From positions 2,033,192 to 2,050,691 of the forward strand of contig CAJNDS010002301.1 in NCBI GenBank assembly GCA_905221605.1: a stretch of 17,500 nucleotides of DNA. The letters are read 5' to 3'. This DNA comes from Symbiodinium natans. Lineage: Eukaryota; Sar; Dinophyceae; Suessiales; Symbiodiniaceae. Below are positions 6,004 through 13,197 of the stretch, piece after piece. Made by a program: the position numbers and the translations under genes. The notes below the pieces were generated by a model, which was not told where the DNA came from, did no database searches, and worked only from the letters and a program-made list of their open reading frames with translations. Every line of letters starts with the position of its first letter. The first letter of the stretch is position 1.

Positions 6004-6518
6004 GTCAACCATACTCTTGCTGAAGGGTACCCTTTTGGGTGCTTAGAAAGGAACCCAGAAACCGAAAAAGGGCAGAAGGGTTTAGGGGTGTGGGTTTTTG
6101 GGAGGAGGGGAAGCTTAACAATGTGCCCCTTCTGGGGGGCCTCTACCACGGCACAGGGCACCAAATGGGGCCCGTAATTTCGACCACCCAACCCCACTCT
6201 GTTGTTGGGTGTTCTGAGCTGTGCATTGAAACGTAAAGAAGGGCAACTGGCAACTGACCTACAAGTATCCCGAAGCGCAGCGCCAAGTTTTAGGTGAAAC
6301 TGTGGGAGCCCGAGCATGGTGAACATGTCATCCATACACAATTTTACAGCTACATCTACAGCGCGTCTTCACTGCATCGACATACGTTTATACATGTACA
6401 CTACACTTACCTTGCCGTTGAATTCCATTTACAATACGTTCGTGTGGTCCACCCGTACTGGGGGCCATGACATTTCACTGTCCGGCCTACATCGCCTGAC
6501 TGCAGCCATGAGCCAGTA
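6004..6518. other. Unique segment with weak open frames on both strands
   Basis: About 500 bp free of telomeric arrays. On the minus strand an open frame covers 6341-5985 (118 codons if TTG at 6341 is counted; the first ATG is at 6335, giving MDDMFTMLGLPQFHLKLG), and its left end runs into telomere-proximal sequence. On the plus strand a 67-codon frame starts with ATG at 6316 and stops just before the next CCCTAAA array. I recognise no domain in either. Possibly an exon remnant or chance. Confidence 0.3.
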
Positions 6519-6552
6519 AAACCCTAAACCCTAAACCCTAAACTCTAAACAT
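6519..6552 (-). repeat. Short CCCTAAA array
   Basis: Four to five CCCTAAA units. The plus-strand frame from 6316 ends at the TAA formed at its left edge. Confidence 0.85.
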
Positions 6553-6769
6553 GTGAGCTTAGAAAGATGAGGTCCCCCCCTGTTTATATCTCCAAACAAG
6601 CATAGCTCACTGAAATCAAGAACCTCAGAAATTGGGATCCCTAAATAATTAAGAGAACCCCGCTTTAACCCTCAACCCTGCAGTCTCAGCTAGAGCCCGG
6701 CCTATATGGCGACCCTTGGATGGTCAAGTAACGCAGCGAAGCCCTGGGCCTGTCATCCTAAAGGGCTTA
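6553..6769. other. Unique spacer
   Basis: Mixed-composition unique sequence with no telomeric array, frame or structure recognised. Confidence 0.5.
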
Positions 6770-6822
6770 AGCCCTAAACCCTAAACCCTAAACCCTAAAC
6801 CCTAAACCCTAAACCCTAAGCC
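6770..6822 (-). repeat. CCCTAAA array
   Basis: Seven units, six of them perfect, with CCCTAAG variants at the ends. Confidence 0.9.
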
Positions 6823-6909
6823 CTGACTGCCCACTACGGGGCGCCTCTCGTCAGGCACACAGAGGTGGCCGCCGGCTTTCGTGACCACTTTGGGTCCGTG
6901 GCAGGGCCT

Positions 6910-7240
6910 GGGGGTTTGGGGTTTAGGGTTTAGGGTTAGGGTATGGGAGCCGTACGGATAGGGCTTAGAGGGTTGAAGAGGGGTTGAGGGTGTGTAGGGG
7001 CGTAGACTTCTAGAGTTTCAAGATTAAGGGTCCAGGGGGTTTAGGGGTCTAGGTTGAAAGGGTCTAGGGAGTATTGGGTTTAGGGGTTTAGGGCATTTAG
7101 GGACTGAGGGTTTGGGGAGCTTAGGGGTTTTGGGGTTCGGGGTGTAGGGGACTCGGCCTTGGGGGTTGGGGGGTTTAGAAGTTTTCTGGATTGAGAGAGT
7201 TTAGGGGTTGGGGCCTGTAGGGTTTTTGGGTTCAGGACAT
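6910..7240 (+). repeat. Long degenerate TTTAGGG/TTTAGGGG tract
   Basis: About 330 bp in which GGGTTTAGGG, GGGGTTTAGGG, GGTCTAGG, GGGTTTTGG and similar words recur out of register. It looks like an old, mutated G-strand telomeric array. A clear patch remains at 6912-6945. The G-rich strand has many GGG runs, so quadruplex formation is possible. Confidence 0.75.
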
Positions 7241-7680
7241 TTGAGACTTGAGTGGGTCTGATGGATTTCCTGCGTTGCCTAGACCGCCACTTTTCTCACA
7301 GAGACTGCTTGTTTGGAGCTACAGGTCATTCTGGCGGGTACTTCGGGGCCGCATTCGAGGGCAAATGGGCATTCTTCACCGTCACATTGGTCATCTTACC
7401 ACTTTCAGCCCGTCCAGGTTCTTGGTGGAATCCCTTGATGAAGCTTCCTCCCAAGTGATTACATCGCCGGCACCATGCCAGCCAGTTGTGTGGCCCAATG
7501 CCAGTTCCTGACAACGTCGCCCCACGGATACTCTCCAGGTACTGTTCAGCGCCTTGCGCTTTGCGCATTGGCCCAAGCTGCGGAAGCGCTTCGATAGCCT
7601 CCAAGCACCCTTCTCGCGCGCGTGGCTCGCACCACTAAGGGTTCATCATCTGCATCACCCGCCGTGGGGATTTCGGTGTA
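7241..7680. other. Unique segment with overlapping open frames, possible exon remnant
   Basis: The most gene-like composition in the window. On the plus strand 7252-7458 is open from a GTG (first ATG at 7261) and reads MDFLRCLDRHFSHRDCLFGA, with a hydrophobic stretch near residues 41-52. On the minus strand, frames over 7604-7326 and 7576-7391 are also open, and the latter ends beside a GTAAG word that could be a splice donor. No domain is recognised and both strands are open at once, so coding is unproven. Confidence 0.3.
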
Positions 7681-7959
7681 GGGTTTAGGGGAAGGAGTCC
7701 TGTGGGTACAAGGCAACAGGTGCTGTAAAGAGTACACACCATGTACTGAGTCTTCCCTGAGCCCCAGACCCCAAAACCACAAATGCTACCATGCCCCCGA
7801 CTACCTTGCATGATTCCTGCGATTAAGAGATTCAGTGCAACCCTTATTGAGGGGGAGGGGGCGGAGGTAGGGTATTTCCCCAAGTGGGAGTACCCTTTAT
7901 ACCCCAAATAGAACAGAACTCCCTTACAGGGACTAGCCAACAAGGGCATACCCCCTATT
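7681..7959. other. Unique spacer
   Basis: No array or gene recognised. A minus-strand frame of 143 codons (8066-7635) covers it but draws much of its length from the 62-bp tandem repeat to the right. Confidence 0.4.
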
Positions 7960-8083
7960 GCGGAAACCCCCAAACAACAAAACAGAGGACAGTTGGAGAG
8001 CAAAAAGTGAGCAAACCGGCCGCGGAAACCCCCAAACAACAAAACAGAGGACAGTTGGAGAGGCAAAAGTGAGCAAACCGGCC
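7960..8083. repeat. 62-bp tandem duplication
   Basis: Two adjacent units, 7960-8021 and 8022-8083, begin GCGGAAACCCCCAAACAACA and end GTGAGCAAACCGGCC. They differ only at two neighbouring positions near the middle right (AGCAAAAAG against AGGCAAAAG). The second is followed by GGGAACCGGCC, repeating the terminal CCGGCC in palindromic form. Near identity implies recent duplication. Cysteine/leucine-rich minus-strand frames are readings of this repeat. Confidence 0.93.
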
Positions 8084-8655
8084 GGGAACCGGCCTTCCGC
8101 AGATGTTGTTCGCCTGAACGATCCGCCTTGGGAGTGACATGGGATCCGCATCACTGAAGGGCTGTGGTGGAGCCCTATATAAACCCTAAACCCTAAACCC
8201 TTTTTGCGAGGCTTGAGCGTGCAGGGCTTCGTTGAGGGAAAGGTGTGGGGTTTTAGGGTTGCTTGTAACGTGTAGCTGTTCGGGAACCTAAACCATAAAC
8301 TTGATCAACGGGCATTCCGGGCGCAGCACTTACAGAAGCACCTAATGCTCTAATCTGGCAGCGAAAGAACCCCTCCTCAAGAGCATGCTCGCACTCCAGC
8401 TGTCAAATTGGCCTAAACCCTGAAACCTAAACCCCAATTCTTGGTCCCCACTCAACGAGCAAACTGCAAATCCGAAAGCAGACTCATACTTTACCTTCGA
8501 TTAACACATAGAGTTTAGTGCTTTGGGCTTAGGGTTTTTGGTTTAGGGTCCTGCAGGATCTGCTTTGAGGACGCTGGATCAAAAACTACCCCGGCCCGAC
8601 AATTCCCCTAAAAGCCAGTGAACATTTACGGACAATCCTTGACCTTGTAATATTA
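8084..8655. other. Unique spacer with short telomeric patches
   Basis: Mostly unique sequence with CCCTAAA patches at about 8180-8200 and 8412-8434 and a GGGCTTAGGG/GGTTTAGGG patch at about 8525-8549. No supported gene or RNA. Confidence 0.6.
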
Positions 8656-8657
8656 AC

Positions 8658-8694
<37 letters not shown>

Positions 8695-9128
8695 GGTGTG
8701 CGCGTGTGTGTGTGTGTGTGTGTGTGTATTTATATATTTGTTTATGTACATTCATATTACTTGTTTATTTGGTTATTGGTTTATACTTGTTTGCTTTGAC
8801 TTATGTTGACATATATATAGTTTCATGTTTTATCTATTTTTCATGTTTGTTCATGTTCATGCTTATTGTATATATATATATACCTGTACATATATAACAC
8901 AATGTAATATTAATAAGAAAGATATGTGTATATAAATCTAAATATAAAGTATAAACATAAACATATAAATAATAATAAGAAGAAGAAGGATAAGAATAAC
9001 AAAATTTAAAACATATAAATAAACATATAAACACAAACATACATATGAATATAACATAACTATAAAACACAAAGATATAAATATAAAATGAAATAGAAAT
9101 ACGAATATATATATATATATATATATAT
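8656..9128. repeat. AT-rich microsatellite block with GT tract
   Basis: TA repeat at about 8656-8675, GT tract at about 8675-8728 (interrupted by GCGCG), then AT-rich sequence with TA tracts near 8810 and 8870, an AAT/AAG stretch near 8970-8990, and a pure AT repeat at 9105-9128. The tyrosine- and isoleucine-rich frames are artefacts of composition. Confidence 0.93.
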
Positions 9129-9288
9129 CATCAACACGGTTGCTGAAAAAGGCGTCTGCTCGTCGTCGAACGGACATATACGATAGCTTGGCCCAGAAAC
9201 TACCCTTTGAAATCACCTGCTGCCAACCAACCACTTCTGAGGGCCGCACAGGCAACGGAATGAAACCAAGAATCACTAAGCCAACCGC
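9129..9288. other. Unique island between AT repeat and MITE-like element
   Basis: Non-AT-rich sequence. The minus-strand frame here reads SFWAKLSYMSVRRRADAFF before running into the AT repeat. Parts look weakly related to 9430-9660 on the other side of the element (ACTTCTGAGGGCCGCACA near 9233 against ACTTATGAGGGCTGCACA near 9432). Confidence 0.45.
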
Positions 9289-9432
9289 TACATGGAGGTT
9301 CATGGTACTTAGTAACTAACTCTAACTGTACTTATGACCCACTTATAAACCCCTTCAGTGCCCTAATATGGCTATAAGTACAGTTATAAGTACAGTTATA
9401 AGTAGTTACTAAGTACCATGAACCTCCACGTA
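9289..9432. mobile_element. MITE-like element with 26-bp perfect terminal inverted repeats
   Basis: The left end 9293-9318 (TGGAGGTTCATGG...TAACTA) and right end 9403-9428 are exact reverse complements over 26 bp. Pairing extends to 30 bp with one mismatch (9289-9318, 9403-9432), and weaker pairing continues inward through GTACTTATAA/TTATAAGTAC repeats. Total core length is 136 bp and it has no coding capacity. TA flanks both extended ends, which would fit a TA target as in Tc1/mariner-type MITEs, but that is inference. Related copies lie at 10040 and 11901. Confidence 0.88.
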
Positions 9433-9520
9433 CTTATGAGGGCTGCACAAAAACCGGAACCAGGAGTTGTCACGAGTGCGGGAACATGAGCATGTGCTTG
9501 GCAAGGAGATGATGCGATAA

Positions 9521-9522
9521 AC

Positions 9523-9573
<51 letters not shown>

Positions 9574-9575
9574 TT
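9521..9575. repeat. AT/TATG microsatellite
   Basis: A nearly pure AT repeat with two G interruptions. With 9105-9128 it brackets the block holding the MITE-like element. Confidence 0.95.
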
Positions 9576-9704
9576 TACATAAACGAAGCCTAAACCCGCA
9601 ATCCCGGGAATGCAAAGCCTTGGGCACTAAACTGCCGTCCGGACACCTCTCTCGTTGGCAGAGGCCATAGCATCCACCGAGGTTCTCCCTGAGCGCAATT
9701 TGCT
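9576..9704. other. Unique spacer
   Basis: Unique sequence crossed by a 169-codon minus-strand frame (9918-9409) that also runs through the C/G runs, the AT repeat and the MITE, so it is not credible as one gene. The sub-stretch reading GSLVPKALHSRDCGF resembles GSFWAKL in the block to the left. Confidence 0.4.
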
Positions 9705-9817
9705 GAAGAACCCCCCCCCCCCAACAGAAAAACATCTTCCGAATAAATATCAGGGCGATGCAGGGGTTAATGTCTTTTAGTTTTTTGTTTTTAGTTTTTG
9801 TTGGGGGGGGGGGTCTT
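9705..9817. repeat. Foldback with C12 and G11 runs
   Basis: The left arm has AAGAA, then 12 C (9711-9722), then AACAGAAAAAC. The right arm has GTTTTTAGTTTTTGTT, then 11 G (9803-9813), then TCTT. Reverse complementing the right arm gives AAGA, 11 C, AACAAAAAC, so the arms pair over about 25 bases around a loop of about 60. The surrounding TGCTGAAGA and TGCCTAAGA (reverse complement) suggest slightly longer arms. Confidence 0.7.
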
Positions 9818-10039
9818 AGGCAACTAGTAATGACCCATCCTGGCAATGGGCATTTAGGGATTGCCTCCTGGAGAGAACTGAAAGCAATTCCAAACATTGA
9901 AAACCCCAATCTAGACACTGCACACTGGGAGGATCCAAAAAGTAGATCCTCTTAGGGGTTCCGTAAGAATGATCCAATAGTATAGGGTACTATTTGGGGG
10001 TCTTACTGGGAAGGCGTGAGCGCAACACTCACGATACCT
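9818..10039. other. Unique spacer
   Basis: Unique sequence with no array. The stretch near 9955-10005 (short GGG/CCC words between TA-rich stretches) is similar in style to unit B but I could not align it convincingly. Confidence 0.4.
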
Positions 10040-10122
10040 TGGAGGTTCATGGTACTTAGTAACTACTTACAGCTGTACTTATAACTCACTTATAAGCCCC
10101 TTAAATGCCCAAATATGGTTAT
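10040..10122. mobile_element. Left half of the MITE-like element
   Basis: An 83-bp match to 9293-9375. The 26-bp left terminal repeat is intact and the internal GTACTTATAACTCACTTATA and ATATGGTTAT are conserved with about ten differences. It ends abruptly at GGTTAT, followed by unrelated CCGCCG, so the right half is missing. One-ended truncation at the centre of symmetry is notable. Confidence 0.85.
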
Positions 10123-10171
10123 CCGCCGACCCCTGCTTTAGCGGGGGAGGCGTCAGTGAAGACCCATTTGC

Positions 10172-11097
10172 CCTCATGCCCAAACCCCCCCCGCCCTCAC
10201 CCTCTCGACCTTACCCTCTTAGGGGCTCCAGCGCATGCCCCCCCACCTCCCCCCTACCTTTTACTTGGAAAGGAAGTGTTCTAGGGGGTCCAGTGCATGC
10301 CCGGCCCCCCCCCCCCGCCCACCCCGCCCACCCCGCCCACCCCGCCCACCCCGCCCCACTGCCCCCCCCACCTCCCCCCTTCTCACCCCCCTTCGCCTCT
10401 GCCCCCCCCCCCCGCCCTCACCCCCCCTACCCCCCACCTCACACCCCTACCCCTAACCTTTTACTTGGAAATGAAGTGTTTCCAGGGGTTGGGGCTCCGG
10501 CACCCCTACCCCCCCGCCCAGTCCATGCCCGACCCCCACCCCCATCCGCCCGCCCCCCCACCCACCCCACCCCACCCCACCCCTTCAACCCCCCCCCCCA
10601 CCCCCCCCCGCCCCTACCCCTGACCTTTTTACTTGGAAATGAAGTGTGTCAGGGGTTTAGGGCATGCCCGGACCCCTACCCCCCCCCTCACCCCTACCTT
10701 TTACTTGCAAATGAAGTGTTTGAGGGGCTGCCCTTTTACTTGGAAATGAAGTGCGTCAGGTTTAGGGCATGCCCAGACCCCTCCCCCCACCTCACCCCTA
10801 CCCCTTGCCTTTTACTTGGAAATGAAGTGTTTGAGGGGCATGCCCGGACACCCCACCCCCCGCCCCCCCCCCCCCCCCCCCCCCCCCTCCCGCCCGCCCC
10901 CCCCCCCCGCCCCCCCCCCCCGCCCCCCCCCCCCCCGCGCCCCCCCCCCGCCCCCCCCCCCCCAACACCCCCCCGCCGCGACACCGCCCCCCCCGCCCCC
11001 CCCACCCCGCCCCGCCCCGCCTTCACCCCTTCACCTCTGCCCCCAACCCCCCCCCACCCCCCCGCCATCACCGCTTACCCCCCACCTCACCCCGGTT
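10172..11097 (+). repeat. C-rich block with six copies of a 24-bp core
   Basis: About 925 bp of C runs broken by A, G or T. Embedded are six copies of CCTTTTACTTGGAAATGAAG plus TGT, starting at 10257, 10457, 10624, 10697, 10732 and 10808. They are usually followed by an AGGGG word and often by GCATGCCC. Spacing varies from 35 to 200 bp because the C tracts differ in length. The 332-codon proline-rich plus-strand frame (10176-11174) and the glycine-rich minus-strand frame are readings of this. The C-strand has i-motif and the G-strand quadruplex potential. Confidence 0.93.
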
Positions 11098-11111
11098 CGG
11101 CTCTCCTGGTT

Positions 11112-11192
11112 AAGGGGGTTGAGGGTTTAGTAGTTTGGGGTTTAAGGGTTCAGGGTTTCGAGTTTAAGGTGTGAGGTTTAGGGTTTAAGGTT
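11112..11192 (+). repeat. Degenerate TTTAGGG array
   Basis: About ten variant units (GGTTTAAGGG, GGGTTTCGAG, GGTTTAGGG), decayed and out of register. Confidence 0.75.
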
Positions 11193-11690
11193 GCGCGCCA
11201 ACTCCCTGCGCGTGAAGACTCAATGTTTCGCCCCCCCCTGAACTCTAGAACCTATGGATATATGTAAGCGCAATGTAGGGGGTGTTTGTGTAAACCCTAG
11301 GGCCTCCTGTCGGGGTCGGCGGCATTGGCGGTAGCCATTAAATCGGGCAGCGCGAGGTCCCCAAAGGACCGAGCAAATGCGGACCTTTTAGCCCGGGTCG
11401 TCCCGGGAATAGCCTTGCTGGCCTCTGGCCTTCTGCGAAGCAGAATTAGGCCGGACGCCAGTGCCGCCGACCCCCGCGTGCCGCCGGTGAACGGTTTTTT
11501 TTTCGTGGTTTTTTGCGTCGCCACGGAGGCCCCCAGAGGGCGCGCATCATGAGCATCAGCGGGTCCAGCCCGGGACCCCCAGGCGCGCATCAGGAGCATC
11601 AGCGGCTCCCGGGGCGGGACCCCGGGGGCGCATCAGGAGCATGATGCCCCCCAAAGGGCGGGCATAAGCGACGTGTCTAAGCCCGGGGCT
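11193..11690. other. GC-rich segment with 43-45 bp tandem repeat
   Basis: Unlike its surroundings this stretch is GC-rich and free of telomeric words. A unit beginning GGCGCGCATCAKGAGCATCA recurs at 11539 and 11582, with a shortened copy from about 11627. Frames are open on both strands: minus 11599-11297 (100 codons, rich in alanine and arginine) and plus 11325-11552, whose first codon is TTG rather than ATG. A T9 run at about 11495-11503 lies in both. I recognise no domain, and open frames on both strands are common in GC-rich DNA. Confidence 0.55.
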
Positions 11691-11698
11691 AGGAAAAA

Positions 11699-11865
11699 GG
11701 GAGTTTAGGGGCCTTATAAAGTGCTTAGAAACGTTAAGGGAGTTTAGGAGCCTCAAACGCTCAGAGATTTGAAGGGAGTTTAGGGGCCTGAAAATGCTTA
11801 GAAACTTAACGCTTAGAGATTTTAAGGGAGTTTAGGGGCCTCAACATGCTTAGAAACTGCTCGCC
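11699..11865 (+). repeat. Four-copy repeat with GGGAGTTTAGGGGCCT core
   Basis: GGGAGTTTAGGGGCCT or a one-base variant starts at 11699, 11738, 11774 and 11826. The copies are linked by variable stretches containing TGCTTAGAAAC and CGCTTAGAGATTT. Spacings are 39, 36 and 52 bp. The core contains a TTTAGGGG word, so the unit may derive from a telomeric variant plus adjoining sequence. Confidence 0.85.
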
Positions 11866-11900
11866 CCAGGCGTCTGCGTGCGCTGCCCGCCCATGGGCGC

Positions 11901-12098
11901 AGCCCCTTAAAATAAGCACGGTTATAAGTACAGTTACCCTAAACCCTAAACCCTAAACTCTAAACCCTAAACCCTAAGCCCTAAGCCCTAAGCCCCAAAC
12001 CCTAAACCCTAAACCCTAAACCCTAAACTACCCTAAATCCAAAACCCTAAACCCTAGAAGTACAATTGCAATTAGTTAATAAGTACCATGAACCTCCA
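11901..12098. mobile_element. Right half of the MITE-like element, interrupted by a telomeric array
   Basis: 11901-11935 matches the inside of the element (AGCCCCTTAAA, then GGTTATAAGTACAGTT). 12058-12098 matches its right end, with the terminal repeat at 12073-12098 differing by one base. Between them, 11936-12056 is a CCCTAAA array not present in the copy at 9293-9428. AAGTACAGTT (11926-11935) and AAGTACAATT (12058-12067) flank it, but this word is also tandem inside the intact element, so it does not prove target duplication. The left half of the element is missing. Confidence 0.85.
11936..12056 (-). repeat. CCCTAAA array inside a MITE copy
   Basis: About seventeen heptamers with CCCTAAG, CCCCAAA and ACTACCC variants. 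It is an insertion relative to the intact element copy at 9293-9428. Confidence 0.92.
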
Positions 12099-12448
12099 AG
12101 ACCTGGTGGACACTGATCTTCGCGGAGCTTTTCACAACGACCCTTTCAGGGTTTAGGGTTTAGGAGGTTTAGGAGGTTTTTCAAGGATAGACATCCGCTG
12201 TCCGGAGTGTGATTCCCCAATTCGAATGCTCCCCAATGCGTACTTCTACATAAAGAAAACCCTGCAAAACTGTACTGATGTTTTGTTGAGATCAGGGTTG
12301 TTGGAGTAAGTTCTTTGTTGCGCGGTGGGGCGGGGGGGAGGGGGGTGGGGAGTAGGGCTTCAGAGTTTCAGGCGTTTCCCCAATACCAAGAAACTGAACA
12401 GGATTAGGGCTGTATGCATGAAGGACATGTCAGGCTCGATGATGTTCA
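12099..12448. other. Unique spacer with a short TTTAGGG patch
   Basis: Unique sequence, with GGGTTTAGGGTTTAGG and two AGGTTTAGG words at about 12148-12175 and a G-rich run at about 12325-12350. No gene recognised. Confidence 0.55.
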
Positions 12449-12508
12449 ACCCTAAACCCTAAACCCTAAACCCTAAACCCCAAACCCTAAACCCTAAACC
12501 CTAACCCT
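12449..12508 (-). repeat. CCCTAAA array
   Basis: Eight to nine units, one CCCCAAA variant and a final shortened CCCTAA. Confidence 0.9.
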
Positions 12509-12548
12509 CAGGCCTGCAAGGCCCGAAAATCTCGGGGGCATGTAACTT

Positions 12549-12625
12549 TAACCCTAAACCCTAAACCCTTTCTTTTTTAAACCCTAAACCCTAAACCCTA
12601 AACCCTACAAACCCCTTTCTTTTTT
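12549..12625 (-). repeat. CCCTAAA array between 13-bp direct repeats
   Basis: CCCTTTCTTTTTT occurs exactly at 12566-12578 and 12613-12625. The 34 bp between consists of CCCTAAA units. A further two units precede the left copy. The T-run makes the word low in complexity, but the exact match including the C is striking. Confidence 0.8.
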
Positions 12626-12639
12626 GCGCTCTAAGCCCT

Positions 12640-12800
12640 ACACTGACTATTAAACCCTAAAACACGGCCTAAGCCTCAACTCCACCCTGAACCCTAGACC
12701 GTAAACCCTAAACCCGAAACCCCAAAAGCCCCCCCTCCCCCCAAAAAAAGCAAAACACAAAAAACAAACAAACACACACACACACACACATAAAACGCCC
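12640..12800. repeat. Decayed telomeric words, C/A-rich run and CA repeat
   Basis: Scattered CCCTAAA-like words at 12650-12725, a C-then-A run at about 12728-12750, then AAC and CA repeats with a pure CA tract at about 12772-12789. Confidence 0.75.
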
Positions 12801-12921
12801 TGAACCGCAAGACGGGCCGTTACATCGGAGAGACATCCCCTTAAAACAAGCCCCTTTATCGGGTTTCAAGGGGCTAAAGGAGGGACCCTTGCAAGGGACC
12901 TCAGGGATTCTCGAGGGGCTC

Positions 12922-12978
12922 TTTAGGGTTTAGGGTTTAGGGTTTAGGGTTTAGGTTTTAGGGTTTAGGGTTTAGGGT
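12922..12978 (+). repeat. TTTAGGG array beside the 63-67 bp tandem repeat
   Basis: Eight units, one shortened to TTTAGG. It abuts the tandem repeat on its right. Read on the minus strand, the tandem repeat runs into CCCTAAA. The spacer 12801-12921 contains AAGGGACC words similar in style to unit B. Confidence 0.88.
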
Positions 12979-13110
12979 CTACTTATATAGGGACTATATA
13001 GGGGTTATATAGCGGATTAAGAACAAGGGTCCCTTTAGGGGCTACTTAGGTATATAGGGACTATGTAGGGGTTATATAGCGGATTAAGAACAAGGGTCCC
13101 TTTCAGGGGT
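12979..13110. repeat. 63-67 bp tandem duplication
   Basis: Two units share CTACTTA, TATAGGGACTAT, GTAGGGG/ATAGGGG, TTATATAGCGGATTAAGAAC and AAGGGTCCCTTT. They differ by a 4-bp GGTA insertion and a few bases. The word CCCCTTTATCGGGTT occurs just left (12850-12864) and just right (13121-13135), so the duplicated region may itself be flanked by a direct repeat. Confidence 0.9.
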
Positions 13111-13197
13111 TCCTCCTTATACCCCTTTATCGGGTTGATGATGGGGATTTCTGAGGCCTACAGCTGGAACCTCACCTCCGCCAAGGGCGGAACTACT

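Noticed and set aside
7635-8066. 143-codon minus-strand frame as a gene
   Set aside because: Much of it is two readings of the 62-bp tandem repeat, and the rest has no recognisable motif.
9409-9918. 169-codon minus-strand frame as a gene
   Set aside because: It passes through an AT microsatellite, the terminal repeat of the MITE-like element and both homopolymer runs.
10176-11174. 332-codon proline-rich open frame
   Set aside because: It is a reading of C-rich minisatellite. The opposite strand is equally open as a glycine-rich frame, other frames of the same strand are also proline-rich, and the six repeated cores sit in different frames.
11331-11339. GTAGCCATT as part of a dinoflagellate spliced-leader sequence
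   Set aside because: Only nine bases match and the following bases do not. That is expected by chance and is not a spliced-leader gene.
11297-11599. 100-codon alanine/arginine-rich frame as a gene
   Set aside because: GC-rich DNA keeps frames open on both strands. Part of it is a tandem repeat, and the opposing frame begins with TTG.
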